DNA of 64,000 bases, from positions 124,001-188,000 of the forward strand of contig CAVRDF010000003.1 in assembly GCA_963719805.1 (NCBI GenBank), read 5' to 3'. This DNA comes from JAMXLO01 sp963719805 (GTDB lineage: Bacteria; Pseudomonadota; Alphaproteobacteria; Acetobacterales; Acetobacteraceae). The notes below the pieces were generated by a model. The model saw only the letters and a program-made list of their open reading frames with translations. It did no database searches and had not been told where the DNA came from. Shown piece after piece: positions 43,399 to 53,558 of the stretch (positions are counted from its first letter, which is position 1; each line of letters begins with the position of its first letter). The position numbers and the translations under genes were made by a program.

Positions 43399-43673
43399 GC
43401 GATCAGCCGAATCCGGCAGTCATCGACGAACGGCTCGCATCGGTGATGGATATACCGGTCACGCTGACCGTCGTGCTCGGCGAACGCGATATCCCGCTCG
43501 GCAAGCTCTACGCGATGGGCAAGGGCGCGATCATCGAACTCGACAAGCGCGTCGGCGAACCGGTGGACATCTTCGTCAACGATCGCCTCGTCGCGCGCGG
43601 TGAGATGCAGCTTGGCGAGGACGGCCGCCTCGCAGTGTCGATGACCGAACTCGCGTCCGCGGGTATCGTCTGA
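43395..43673 (+). CDS. fliN: Flagellar motor switch protein FliN
   Basis: The 92-residue protein is the C-ring FliN core: VMDIPVTLTVVLGERDIPLG, AMGKGAIIELDKRVGEPVDI and FVNDRLVARGEMQLGEDG. It is shorter than the 137-residue E. coli protein because the variable N-terminus is missing. ATG 43395 overlaps the fliH stop (ATGA). Confidence 0.94.
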   Translation: MSDQPNPAVIDERLASVMDIPVTLTVVLGERDIPLGKLYAMGKGAIIELDKRVGEPVDIFVNDRLVARGEMQLGEDGRLAVSMTELASAGIV

Positions 43674-44426
43674 ATGACGCGCTTCCGGTTCCTTCGCTGG
43701 CCGCTGATCGCGGGCCTCGCTGCGCTGCCCACCAGCGCGATGGCGCAGAGTTTGTCGCTCAATCTCGGCGGTGATGGCAGCCTCGCCTCGAACTTCATCG
43801 GTATTGTCGCCATCACCAGTGTTCTGGCGATCGCGCCAGGCATTCTGGTGATGGGCACATCGTTCACCCGGTTGGTCGTGGTGCTGTCGATGCTGCGCAC
43901 CGCGCTCGGCCTGCAGCAGACACCGCCGAATTCGGTGATCATCGGACTCGCGCTGTTCCTCACCGGCTTCATCATGGCGCCGGCGTTCGAGACCGCTTAC
44001 CACAGCGCGCTGCAGCCGCTGATGGATGGCTCAATCACTGAAGAACAGGCGTTCGACCGCGGCACCGAGCCGTTCCGCCACTTCATGACGGCGAACACCA
44101 ATTCAAAGGACATTGCGCTGTTCCGCGATCTGGCGGGCATCAAGGTGCCTGACGCAGCGCCGAAGCAGGCGGGCGAGCCAGTTCCATTGCGCGTGCTGTG
44201 TTCCGCTTTCCTGGTCAGCGAACTGTCGAAGGCCTTCCAAATCGGCTTTCTGCTGTTCCTGCCGTTTTTGGTCATCGATATCGTGGTTTCATCGATCCTG
44301 ATGGGCATGGGCATGATGATGTTGCCCCCCGTCGTCGTGAGCCTGCCATTCAAGTTGATCTTCTTTGTGCTGGTCAGCGGCTGGGAAATGGTGGCCGGCT
44401 CGCTGGTGCGGAGTTTCGTCGCATGA
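43674..44426 (+). CDS. fliP: Flagellar export gate protein FliP
   Basis: The 250-residue protein starts with a cleavable signal-like segment (FRFLRWPLIAGLAALPTSAM). Membrane helices follow, including ITSVLAIAPGILVMGTSFTR, MLRTALGLQQTPPNSVIIGL, and the C-terminal ILMGMGMMMLPPVVVSLPFK. These are diagnostic of FliP. It directly abuts fliN and overlaps fliG by four bases. FliO, often its partner, is not seen. Confidence 0.95.
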   Translation: MTRFRFLRWPLIAGLAALPTSAMAQSLSLNLGGDGSLASNFIGIVAITSVLAIAPGILVMGTSFTRLVVVLSMLRTALGLQQTPPNSVIIGLALFLTGFIMAPAFETAYHSALQPLMDGSITEEQAFDRGTEPFRHFMTANTNSKDIALFRDLAGIKVPDAAPKQAGEPVPLRVLCSAFLVSELSKAFQIGFLLFLPFLVIDIVVSSILMGMGMMMLPPVVVSLPFKLIFFVLVSGWEMVAGSLVRSFVA

Positions 44427-45445
44427 GCCTGACCACAATACGCCCAAGCGCGCCGTTGATCCCAGTCTCGTTGGAGAAGGCCGCCATCATCCTCCTCGCA
44501 CTGGGTGAGGATCGCTCACAGCGCCTGCTCAGTGAATTGCCGGACGAAGAGTTGCGTCTGATCAGCCGTGCCATGGCGCGGCTCGGCCGGACGTCGCTGG
44601 AGATGGTGGAGCAGACGGTCAACGAGTTCCGCACCGAGGTCGGACGATCGGTCAATATTCTGGGTGACACTGAGGGCACCGAGCGCATCCTGTTGCGTAT
44701 CATGCCGCCGGAAAAGGTGGCCGACATCCTGGGTGGAACCAAGGAGGCCGACAGCACGGCCGTCTGGGAAAAGCTTGCCACCTTGCCGCCGGCAAACCTG
44801 GTTGGCTATCTGCGCAACGAATCACCGCAGACCATCGCGGTAATACTCGGCCGTCTGCCGCCCGAACAGGCTGCGCGGGTCATGAGCGTGCTGCCCGACG
44901 AACTGACCACGGACGTCGCGCTGCGCATGGTACGCATGGACCGCATTCATCAGTCTGTACTGACCGATATCGAAGAGACCCTGCACCGCGAGCTGGTCGG
45001 CAACGCCACCGCGTCTGACGGTCCCGACAGTGAAAGCGTGCTTGCCGAACTGCTGAACCGCTCAGACCGCGACATGGTCGCGCGCCTGCTGGCGTCCTTG
45101 GAGGAAACTGAACCGGATGCCGCGGCGCGCGTGCGCCGTCTGATGTTCACCTTCGATGATCTCGCACGCATCGATCCGGCAACCTTCGGTGTGCTGATCG
45201 GCGAAACGCCGGTCGATAAGCTGGCAATCGCGTTGCACAGCGCTGTGCCTGCAATCCGCGATCTGTTCCTGTCCACCATGTCGGAGCGCGCCGCCAACAT
45301 GCTGCGCGACGAGATCGAATCGATGGCCGCGCCTCGCCGCAAGGCCGTCGAGGAGACCCAGAACGACATCGTCGTTCTGGCCAAGCGGCTGATCGAGGAG
45401 GGCCGCATCTTCCTGCTCGATCAAACCGAGGAGACCGGTGAATGA
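44423..45445 (+). CDS. fliG: Flagellar motor switch protein FliG
   Basis: The 340-residue protein has the N-terminal MS-ring-binding part (LEKAAIILLALGEDRSQRLL), the middle ESPQTIAVILGRLPPEQAAR segment and the C-terminal torque domain (MFTFDDLARIDPATFGVLIG, FLSTMSERAANMLRDEIESM). The charged residues that face the stator are in this last part. ATG 44423 overlaps fliP. Confidence 0.95.
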   Translation: MSLTTIRPSAPLIPVSLEKAAIILLALGEDRSQRLLSELPDEELRLISRAMARLGRTSLEMVEQTVNEFRTEVGRSVNILGDTEGTERILLRIMPPEKVADILGGTKEADSTAVWEKLATLPPANLVGYLRNESPQTIAVILGRLPPEQAARVMSVLPDELTTDVALRMVRMDRIHQSVLTDIEETLHRELVGNATASDGPDSESVLAELLNRSDRDMVARLLASLEETEPDAAARVRRLMFTFDDLARIDPATFGVLIGETPVDKLAIALHSAVPAIRDLFLSTMSERAANMLRDEIESMAAPRRKAVEETQNDIVVLAKRLIEEGRIFLLDQTEETGE

Positions 45446-45455
45446 GGCGCTCAGC

Positions 45456-46316
45456 ATGAGCCGGCGGGGAAAGCACGAAGAACACGAGGCGCATGGCGGC
45501 CAATGGAAGGTTGCCTACGCCGATTTCGTCACTGCGATGATGGCGTTCTTCCTGATCATGTGGCTGGTTTCCTCCGCCACCGAGACACAGCGCGCCGTGA
45601 TCGCCAAGTATTTCAGCACCACGTCGCTGTTCGATATGCCAGCCGGCAACGGCGTGCTGAATGGCGGCAAATCGATGATGGATGCCTCACCGCAGAAGCT
45701 GGAGAAGGTGGCGCCGAGCGGCAAGGGCGGCACGCTGCGCGCCAGAAAGGACGAGTCAGCGCCGGTCGCCGCGAAGGCGGCCGTCAGCGACGAACACGCG
45801 ATCCGCGACCGCTTCGAACGGCAGCGTTTCGAGGCGCTGAAAGCCGAATTGGAACATATGATAAAGCAAGGCGAACTGCACGACCTTGCCGATAATCTGT
45901 CGGTCGAAATGACGCCGGAAGGCCTGCGCATCCAGGTCTTCGACCGCGACGGCGAGGCAATGTTCGCGCCCGGTGGCATCGATCCCACGCCACGACTCGT
46001 GCGCATCCTTGGCGTCATCGGCCAGGTGCTGGCGACCGTGCAGAACAAGGTCATCGTCGCGGGCCATACCGACGGTCAGACGATGCAGCGTGGCCAGTAC
46101 TCCAACTGGGAGCTGTCAACCGACCGCGCCAATGCCACGCGGCGCCAGCTCGAGGCAGTTGGTTTGCAGGCAGCCCGCTTCGCCCGCATCGAGGGTCTCG
46201 CCGCCACCGATCCGCTGCTGCCCCAATCACCCGCGGATCCACGCAACCGCCGCATCGCCGTCACGGTGCTGCGCGGCGATCTGGAATCGACAACATCCGA
46301 CCAATCAACACCGTGA
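45456..46316 (+). CDS. motB: Stator protein MotB
   Basis: The protein (286 residues from ATG 45456) has a charged N-terminus, one membrane helix with the proton-binding Asp (KVAYADFVTAMMAFFLIMWL), and a C-terminal OmpA-like peptidoglycan-binding domain (VIVAGHTDGQTMQRG, NWELSTDRANATRRQLEAVG). ATG 45456 has GAGG at good spacing; a GTG at 45438 would add six residues and overlap fliG. It pairs with MotA (53.7 kb), which is unusually far away. Confidence 0.9.
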   Translation: MSRRGKHEEHEAHGGQWKVAYADFVTAMMAFFLIMWLVSSATETQRAVIAKYFSTTSLFDMPAGNGVLNGGKSMMDASPQKLEKVAPSGKGGTLRARKDESAPVAAKAAVSDEHAIRDRFERQRFEALKAELEHMIKQGELHDLADNLSVEMTPEGLRIQVFDRDGEAMFAPGGIDPTPRLVRILGVIGQVLATVQNKVIVAGHTDGQTMQRGQYSNWELSTDRANATRRQLEAVGLQAARFARIEGLAATDPLLPQSPADPRNRRIAVTVLRGDLESTTSDQSTP

Positions 46317-46344
46317 ACGTCATCAACAGGAGACTTGCAACGTC

Positions 46345-47658
46345 ATGAGCCTGCTCACTGCCATCGACTCAGCGCTGTCCGGGCTGAATGCCCAGGCGAC
46401 CGCCTTGTCGAACATATCCAATAACGTCGCCAATAGTTCGACCGTTGGCTACAAGGAGGCCGATACCGAATTTGACAGCCTGGTGCTTGCATCAGGCGGC
46501 GGCGCCGGAGCTTCCACCGCCCTGGCCGGTTCCTCAGCCGTTACCAGGATGGACATCAGCACCGGAGGTCAAATTCAGACCACCGGTGTCGCCACCGACA
46601 TCGCCGTCAACGGCAGTGGCTATATGGTCGTGAACAACCATGCAGCCAGTGCGACCGGTAGCTATTTTGTAACCCGTGCCGGCTCATTCAGGCCGGATGC
46701 ATACGGCAACCTTCTCAACAGCGGCGGCTACTACCTGCAGGGCGTCGCTCTGGATGCCAATGGCAATCCCGTCTCCGGCGCGCAGCCAGACAGCTTCAGT
46801 GCGCTTTCCACCGTGAACGTCGCCAATCTCAGCTCGCAGTCGACCCCGACGACGGCGATGACCTTCACCGCCAACCTGCCGAGCTCGAATACAGCGGCTT
46901 CGACCACGCCACCGGCTCCGTCGACATCGACGGTCAATTACTTCGATCCGCTTGGCTCGACCCAGACACTCAACTTCTCCTTCACCCCGACGGTCCCACC
47001 AGCAGGCAGTCCGGCGACCAACACCTGGACGATGAACGTGTTCGACTCGGCAACGAGCCCAACGACACCGGTCGGCACAGCGACCTTGGTGTTTGAGTCT
47101 ACTGGCCCGAACGCGGGTGAGCTGAAGTCGGTCACTGCCAGCGCCGGCCTCTATGACCCGATCGCCGGCACGATGACGATCAACACGGGCGGTGGTGTCG
47201 CCCTGCCGATAACCATTGGTGCGCCGGACTCTCCGGGCGGCATGACGCAGCTCGATGGCGGTTTCAACACCGCGACGATCAGCCAAAACGGATCGGGGTT
47301 CGGCCTGCTGCAGGGCGTCACCGTTGGCAGCGACGGAAAAGTCGTTGCCTCGTTCACCAACGGTGCAACGCGGCCCATCTACCAGCTTGAACTCGCGACC
47401 TTCCCCAATGCCGACGGGCTGACGCCGGTGTCGGGCGGTGCCTACTCGATGTCACCTGGGGCCGGCGTGCCGCAGCTCTTCCAGGCCGGCACTGGTCCGG
47501 TTGGCACCACCGAAGGTGGCGCGCTGGAAGGCTCGAATGTCGATCTCGGCACGCAATTGACAAACCTCATTGAAACCCAACGCGCTTATTCCTCCAGCGC
47601 GGAAGTAATCAAATCGGCGACCGACATGCTTGATGTTGTCAACCACCTGAACGGCTGA
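46345..47658 (+). CDS. flgE: Flagellar hook protein FlgE
   Basis: The 437-residue protein has the rod/hook N-terminal motif (SALSGLNAQATALSNISNNV, ANSSTVGYKEADTEFDSLV), a long Ser/Thr-rich surface region, and the C-terminal rod/hook helix (EGSNVDLGTQLTNLIETQRA). It is exported and forms the hook. ATG 46345 begins the homology. Its stop overlaps the flgK start by one base. flgD, the hook cap gene, is not nearby. Confidence 0.88.
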   Translation: MSLLTAIDSALSGLNAQATALSNISNNVANSSTVGYKEADTEFDSLVLASGGGAGASTALAGSSAVTRMDISTGGQIQTTGVATDIAVNGSGYMVVNNHAASATGSYFVTRAGSFRPDAYGNLLNSGGYYLQGVALDANGNPVSGAQPDSFSALSTVNVANLSSQSTPTTAMTFTANLPSSNTAASTTPPAPSTSTVNYFDPLGSTQTLNFSFTPTVPPAGSPATNTWTMNVFDSATSPTTPVGTATLVFESTGPNAGELKSVTASAGLYDPIAGTMTINTGGGVALPITIGAPDSPGGMTQLDGGFNTATISQNGSGFGLLQGVTVGSDGKVVASFTNGATRPIYQLELATFPNADGLTPVSGGAYSMSPGAGVPQLFQAGTGPVGTTEGGALEGSNVDLGTQLTNLIETQRAYSSSAEVIKSATDMLDVVNHLNG

Positions 47659-49128
47659 TGTCTATCCAAGGAGCAATGCTGATCGCGGCCTCGTCGCTGG
47701 ACGTCTCCCAGCAACAGGTCAACGTGATCGCCAACAACGTCGGCAATGCCAATACCCCTGGCTATGTGCAGCGCCAGCTGCCGCAGTTGGAATTGGTCGC
47801 CGGCGGCGTTGGCATGGGTGTCACCGTCGGCATCGTTCAGCGGATGGGCGACGCGATGGCGACCGAAAATGCCAATCAGGCAACCAGCGCCCAGGGCTTC
47901 AGCCAGGAGATGGTCAGCCTGCTGGGCAACTACGTGCAGCAGGTGGGTCAACCGGCGGACAGCACGTCGCTGCCTTCGGTCTTCTCTGCCTTTCAGCAGT
48001 CGCTGACCACGTTGGCGTCCAACCCGGGCGATGGAACCGCTCAGGCACAAGCGGTTGCGTCAGCGCAGACCTTGGCCACGACGTTCAACAATCTCGATAC
48101 GTCTGTGCAGGCGGCGCGCGAGGTGGCGGACCAGAACATCGGCTCCGGCGTCAAGGCGGTGAACGGCCTGCTCGATCAACTGGCTCAGAACGAGTCCAAG
48201 TTGCAGCAGGCGTCGGCATCCGGCGCCTCCACTGCCGCGTTCGAGGATACCCGCAACAATCTGCTGACCAATCTGTCGCAATATCTGCCGGTCAAAGTGC
48301 ACCAGGGGTCGAACGACGGTATCATCGTCACGACCGATCAGGGCACCACGCTGTGGGACGGCACGGAGCATAAGCTCTCGTTCGCGCCAACGCCGATAAT
48401 GACCGCGACGCAGGCCGTCACTGCGAATCCGGCCGAAGGCTATATCGGCAACCTCTCCAACGTCACGGTGGACGGCGCGCCGATACGGACATCGCAGAAC
48501 GGTAGCATCGCCGCCGATTTGCAGCTGCGCGATGTGACGCTGCCGGCGTTTTCCCGCCAGCTCGACCAGATGGCGGGCAATGTCATCACCGCCTTTCAGC
48601 AAAGCGATCCCTCGGTGTCGACGGGACAGACCGGCGTGTTTACCGCAGCCGGCACGGCTGTCGATCCAACCATCCCGACCGAGATTCCGGGCCTTGCCAG
48701 CAAGATCCAGGTCAACGCGTCGCTCGATCCACCTGCCGGTGGCCAGGACCTGGCGCATCCAAAGCGGTGCCCAGGCCGCGACAGCGGGCCCGTCGGGCGA
48801 CAACACGACCGTGCTGGGCTTCATCAGCGCGATGCAGCAGCCGCAGCCCTACGACACGACCACCGGCGTACCAGGTAGCATGTCGCTGACCGACGCGGCA
48901 TCGCAGATCTCCGGCAACCAACAGGTTGCGTTGGCAAGCTGGACCGATAGCAACAACACACGCACTCAGCAGATGCAGGTCGCCCAGACTGCGTTGAGCA
49001 ACGCAACCGGTGTGAACGTCGATGAAGAGCTCCAGCGTCTCCTGGTCGTGCAGCACACGTATCAGGCAAGCGCGCAGGTGCTGCAGGCAGCGGCGAAAAT
49101 GCTCGACGTGTTGAATTCGCTGAATTGA
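47658..49128 (+). pseudogene. flgK: Hook-filament junction protein FlgK, frameshifted
   Basis: The first frame has the FlgK N-terminus (AASSLDVSQQQVNVIANNVG, NANTPGYVQRQLPQLELVAG) and continues to about 48750. The C-terminal part (QSGAQAATAGPSGDNTTVLG, then NVDEELQRLLVVQHTYQASA) is in another frame and stops at 49128. The break is at CAGGACCTGGCG (about 48746-48752); removing one C gives Q-D-W-R-I-Q-S-G and 489 residues. FlgK joins hook and filament. A real shift would prevent filament attachment. Confidence 0.85.
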
Positions 49129-49142
49129 CGGAGGATAAGGCG

Positions 49143-50213
49143 ATGCGCATTTCCTCATTCGGATCGACGATGGCGAATAGCTATCAGATCCAGACGATGC
49201 AGTCGCAAATGAATCAGATCACCAACGAGATCGCGTCCGGTCGCAGTTCCAATCCAATGGGACCGCTCGGCGCCAACGCGGTGACGCTCTATCGGTTGCA
49301 CGCGCAGTCGGACCAACAGACGACACTGCAAACCACGATCACCAATACTTTGGGCCAAATGGATGCCGTGCAGAGCGCGATGAGCTCGATCGGAACCGCT
49401 GTTCAGAAGGTTGCCACCACGGCGATCAACGACACCGGCGTCACCGGCGGCCCCTCTATCCTTGCTACCACCGCGCAAAGCACGATGGAGCAGGTGGTTA
49501 ATCTGCTGAATACGCAATACCAGGGCAAATCGCTGTTTTCTGGCGATGCGACCGACGTGGCTGCGATGCAGTCGCCGAATGCGGCGGGCGGTCCGGCAGC
49601 AACCATGAACAGCGTGCTGACAGCCGCGGTAAGCACCAAGGGCGGTCCGCTGTCGGCAAGCGACATCAACGGCCTGATCAATGGCACGGACGGCATCGCC
49701 AGCGTGTTCAGCGATACCAACAGCAATCCGGCGATGAATTACACGGGCGCCTTCTACACCGGCTCGGCCGACAACAAGCCGAACACGGTGCTGGTGGGTA
49801 CCGGCCAGACCACGCAGTATAACGCGGCGGCGAATCAGCCAGGGTTTCGTGACCTCATGCAGGGTCTTTCGATGCTTGGCATGCTCAATGCACCGTCCAG
49901 CCAGCTCGACGACAGCGCCAAGGCGGCACTGCAAACCCAGGGCACCGCGCTGGTCAGCAAGGCGCAGAACGAGCTGGCCGTCCAGCAAGGTCTGCTCGGC
50001 GTCACCCAGGGCAACCTGCAGAACGTGGCAAACGATCAGCAGGCGGCGGCGAACGCGACGCAGACACAGATCGTGAAGTTCGAACAGGCCAACGTGACCG
50101 CGGACGCGACAACGCTGACCGCCCTGCAAACCCAGCTACAGGCAAGCTTCGCCATCACCGCGCGGATCTCGCAGCTCTCTCTCGCGAGCTACCTGCCTAA
50201 CCTGACCGGCTGA
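49143..50213 (+). CDS. flgL: Hook-filament junction protein FlgL
   Basis: The 356-residue protein has flagellin-like ends: MRISSFGSTMANSYQIQTMQ and ITNEIASGRSSNPMGPLG at the N-terminus, and a final LQASFAITARISQLSLASYL helix. It forms the second junction layer between hook and filament. ATG 49143 is preceded by GGAGGA. It follows flgK by 14 bases. FlgN-like protein at 24.0 kb could be its chaperone. Confidence 0.88.
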   Translation: MRISSFGSTMANSYQIQTMQSQMNQITNEIASGRSSNPMGPLGANAVTLYRLHAQSDQQTTLQTTITNTLGQMDAVQSAMSSIGTAVQKVATTAINDTGVTGGPSILATTAQSTMEQVVNLLNTQYQGKSLFSGDATDVAAMQSPNAAGGPAATMNSVLTAAVSTKGGPLSASDINGLINGTDGIASVFSDTNSNPAMNYTGAFYTGSADNKPNTVLVGTGQTTQYNAAANQPGFRDLMQGLSMLGMLNAPSSQLDDSAKAALQTQGTALVSKAQNELAVQQGLLGVTQGNLQNVANDQQAAANATQTQIVKFEQANVTADATTLTALQTQLQASFAITARISQLSLASYLPNLTG

Positions 50214-50233
50214 CCTGAACGGAAGATTGCAAA

Positions 50234-51358
50234 ATGCAATTCTATAAGACCTTGCGGCCTGCCCTGCTGGCCGCTGCCGCCGTTGTCCTGCCTATGCTGC
50301 CGATGTCCGCCCATGCGCAGATCAAGCTGCGCGATCTGGTGTCGGTCGAAGGCGTGCGCAGCAACCAGCTCGTCGGCTACGGCCTTGTTGTCGGTCTTCA
50401 GGCGACCGGCGACACGCTGCGCAACTCGCAGTTCACCCAGCAATCGATGAGCGCGATGCTGGAGCGGATGGGCGTGAACGTGAATGGCCTGCAATTGCAG
50501 ACCCGCAACACCGCCGCCGTCGTGGTGACAGCAACGCTGCCCGCCTTTGCCCGTCAGGGATCTCCAATCGATGTGACGGTATCCTCGCTGGGCGATGCGA
50601 AGTCGCTGGTTGGCGGCACGCTGATGGTGACGCCGCTGATGGGCGCCGACGGAGAGGTGTATGCGGTCGCACAAGGGCCCATCGTTGTCGGTGGCTTCAT
50701 CGCAGTCGGTCAGGCACAGGCAATCAAGCAGGGTGTGCTGACTGCGGGACGCATCAGCGGCGGTGCCACTGTGGAACGCGAGGTCACCAACTCGCTCGAC
50801 GACAGGGACTCGCTGCGCCTGGCCTTGCGCTCGCCTGACTACACAACGGCGAGCCGGATCGCCAGCGCGATCAACGCCCGCTATGGCGAGGCTTCGGCGT
50901 CGGCTACCGATCTGGGCACGGTCGATGTGCGCGTGCCGCCCGCATTCAGTCATCGGGTCACCGAACTGCTGGCGCAGGTCGAGATGATCGAGGTCAAACC
51001 GGATGAGCCGGCGCGCGTGGTGATCGATGAGAAGAGCGGCACCATCGTGGTGGGCGCCGAAGTGAAGCTCGATCCAGTGGCGATCACTCATGGCAACCTG
51101 ACCGTGCGGGTGACCGAGACGCCGGAGGTGAGCCAGCCGGGGCCATTCTCGAATGGCACAACGGTTGTGGTCCCGCGTACCGACATCCAGGTCAATTCAC
51201 ATGAGGAGCGTCGCCTTCTCATGGTGCCGCGCAGTGTCACGCTGCGGGAACTGGTCGATGGCTTGAATGCGCTTGGCCTTGGTCCGCGCGATCTGATCCA
51301 GGTGCTGAACGCGTTGAAGGCATCGGGCGCGCTGCACGCACAGCTGGACTTCATCTAG
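50234..51358 (+). CDS. flgI: Flagellar P-ring protein FlgI
   Basis: The 374-residue protein has a signal peptide (LRPALLAAAAVVLPMLPMSA-HA) and the FlgI body: IKLRDLVSVEGVRSNQLVGY, GLVVGLQATGDTLRNSQFTQ, and the late VDGLNALGLGPRDLIQVLNA helix. It forms the periplasmic ring in the peptidoglycan layer. It is the last gene of the fliF-flgI unit. Confidence 0.95.
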   Translation: MQFYKTLRPALLAAAAVVLPMLPMSAHAQIKLRDLVSVEGVRSNQLVGYGLVVGLQATGDTLRNSQFTQQSMSAMLERMGVNVNGLQLQTRNTAAVVVTATLPAFARQGSPIDVTVSSLGDAKSLVGGTLMVTPLMGADGEVYAVAQGPIVVGGFIAVGQAQAIKQGVLTAGRISGGATVEREVTNSLDDRDSLRLALRSPDYTTASRIASAINARYGEASASATDLGTVDVRVPPAFSHRVTELLAQVEMIEVKPDEPARVVIDEKSGTIVVGAEVKLDPVAITHGNLTVRVTETPEVSQPGPFSNGTTVVVPRTDIQVNSHEERRLLMVPRSVTLRELVDGLNALGLGPRDLIQVLNALKASGALHAQLDFI

Positions 51359-51760
51359 GCGTCCGCTTCCGCGGTGAGGCAGTCCAGTGGCGTGCCGCTG
51401 GAGTGCCTCGCTTCGTTTTGAAGCACGCAAGCTCGCCTGATTGCGCTGAACTGATCCCTCGTCCTGGTTGGAGGGCACGCCGCCTCGGTCCGCTTGAATA
51501 CCGTCGTGACCCCAATCTCTGATGACTGATCAACCGAGGATCTGCCCGGCGATCTGCCAACTCTGCCTGTGCGCTCTCTCCGGACTCGCGGCTATCTATC
51601 GAGTCCGTTCCCAATCAGAATGCGATGCTGATCGCGTTCTTGCTTGGTTGGTGGCTATTCTGCTCAACGTGCATGTCGGAATCCTGCACGTTTCATGTGG
51701 TGGTTTTGCACAAAACAACCATCTGCCCGCGAACCGCGGTCACCAGACTCGCGGCGGCCG
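51359..51760. other. Gap without a recognisable gene
   Basis: About 400 bases separate flgI from the AraC pseudogene. Short open frames occur on both strands, but none has a ribosome site plus recognisable protein, and base composition is less GC-biased than in the genes around it. It may be further decayed sequence from the same insertion that left the AraC remnant. Confidence 0.4.
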
Positions 51761-52579
51761 CTAGCTGAGGCATATCCTTCGACATGCCGCAGGCGTAACG
51801 CCATGACTTCGCTTGAACAGGCGCGTCAAGTGCCCCTAATTGGAAAAACCGCAGGCGAAGGCAATGTCGATGACTGGCGTTTCAGTCTCGGCCAACAGGC
51901 GGGCGGCGCGTCGTATTCGAAGACCCATGAGATACTGGTGGGGCGCCAGACGCGTGACAGAACGGAACATGCGCGCGAAGTGACTCGGACTTAGACCCGC
52001 GGCACCGGCGACCTCTGCGAGATCAATCGGCTCCTCGAGGCAGATTTCCATGAAATTGCCATATCGAGCCGGCGCGGCCCAGTCTCATGTGGCCGGCCTG
52101 GCGGCTGAGGCCAGGGAGTGACCATGTATGAGGCGGGCCGCAATCGCCCGGCCGAGGTGATCGAACATAAGGGACCGCCGAAGATGCGGTATCATGCAGA
52201 GCATCGCGAATACCAAGCATGAGACGCTCGATAAGCGAATCACGATTCCCAAAGCGCGGTAGCAACTCATGCCGCGTGGGATCGCCCGGTAAAATGCTTT
52301 CGGCGACTTCGTCGATGAGTGCGCATCGAAGATAGAGACCGCATCGAAACTGTCTTCAAACGGCGTTACGCGCTGCAGCGACGCCTACAGGGAATCCCAG
52401 CCCTTATCATCGCTGGACATCAGGATTTCATGTTCGGGCCGCAAGAGCATCCCGTGTGTGTCGCGCACAGTGAATCCGTTCGGAGCTGCCGCCATGACCC
52501 CTCGCATATATCGAGCGTCAACCTGAAACCGAGCACTTCCGGCGTGAGCAATCAGCAGAGCCCGGCCGAGTGCCTCAGT
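51761..52579 (-). pseudogene. Degraded AraC-family transcriptional regulator
   Basis: Pieces of an AraC protein are spread over several frames. From the 5' end: EALGRALLIAHAGSARFQV and RGVMAAAPNGF, then EILMSS and VTPFEDSFDAVS, then LYLRCALIDEVAESILP and FGNRDSLIERLMLGIRDALHD, then LMFDHLGRAIAARLIHGHSL, then the DNA-binding part FMEICLEEPIDLAEVAGAAG and SPSHFARMFRS. Lesions include an in-frame TAG between DSL and ASLQ, a probable deletion between DAVS and LYLR, a frameshift near 52160, an in-frame TGA at 52085, and an in-frame TAG at 51836 before the final GHLTRLFKR. With so many lesions it is a true pseudogene. Confidence 0.75.
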
Positions 52580-52627
52580 TGCACTTGCCGAATAACATCA
52601 TGGGGCGGCCGCCTCTTCGATTTAGAT

Positions 52628-53531
52628 TTAGACACTGCCCAGCGGAGCCAGGATGGCTTCCGGCAGACCTTGCTGGCGGCGCGAGCGGTTGGCGTTCGCA
52701 TGATCCATCCGCGTGAACACCGCGGCCAGCGTCGCGAACATCGCGCGCTGCTGTTCCGAGGCGATATGTGTCGGGGTCGTCGAACCCCAGCCACTGGCAT
52801 CGGCGTCAACCGGGTCTGCCTTCGCTCCCGTGCTGCTGACCGCAATGGACGGCGGCGTGCTGGCGCCAATAGCGGCATAGGTATTCTGCACGCGATTGCG
52901 GATGTTCTGCATGAAGCCCGTCATGCTGAGCGCCGACCCGTCCGAACCGTAGAACAGTGGACGGTTGACCTGGGCCGCCTCTGGGAACAGGTCAGCGGCC
53001 GGCCGGTTGGGCGTCGACTGCAGCGCTTGTAGCGCCTGCGTCGCGCCACCGCCGCCGAGGAAATGCGCCAGATATACTTCCGAGGCGTCCGGGGTTCGGC
53101 CCAAAACCGGCGTGAGCCTGTACTGCGAGGCCGCGGAGATGCTCGGCAGCCATGTCGCTGGACACCTGCGGATCATTGCGAAGATCCAGGATGCGCTGGC
53201 GCATCGCCGGGTCTGCCACGGTCAACTGACCGCCCTGCTGCACCACCGCGGCGGCCTCGTTCCCGAGGCCATGCTGGGGCCCATACTGGCGCACCGCATT
53301 CAGCCAGGTCTGCTGGGTGAACTGATAGAGCCCGCTCGCCGAGGATCCGCTGGCCCGTGCACTGGGATTGAGGCCGCTTTCCATACTGGCGTAGGCCACC
53401 AATTGGTCGAACTGCGCGCTATTGCCAGTGCTGGCGTTTTGCATCGCTGTCAGCACCGCGGGGCTGGTCGTGAAGCGCCCGACCTGCTGCAGGACATTGG
53501 TCCCGCCCAGGGCGGGAACTTGGAAGGCCAT
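52628..53531 (-). pseudogene. Lytic transglycosylase (SLT type) in flagellar island, frameshifted
   Basis: The first frame (start 53531, MAFQVPALGGTNVLQQVGRF) has an SLT catalytic core with Glu51 in YASMESGLNPSARASGSSAS and GLYQFTQQTWL. It breaks near 53136. The other frame continues QYRLTPVLGRTPDASEVYLA, then an Ala-rich region, to 52628. Removing one base of the GGCC run gives 300 residues. No signal peptide is seen. It likely opens the peptidoglycan for the rod, the job of the C-terminal half of enterobacterial FlgJ, which is absent from the flgJ gene at 23.7 kb. It is divergent from motA. Confidence 0.75.
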
Positions 53532-53558
53532 TTGGAGGATTCTCCGATTTCCGAGTTC

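Noticed and set aside
48746..48752. Programmed frameshifting in flgK
   Set aside because: No slippery heptamer or downstream structure is visible, and six other genes show the same kind of single-base break.
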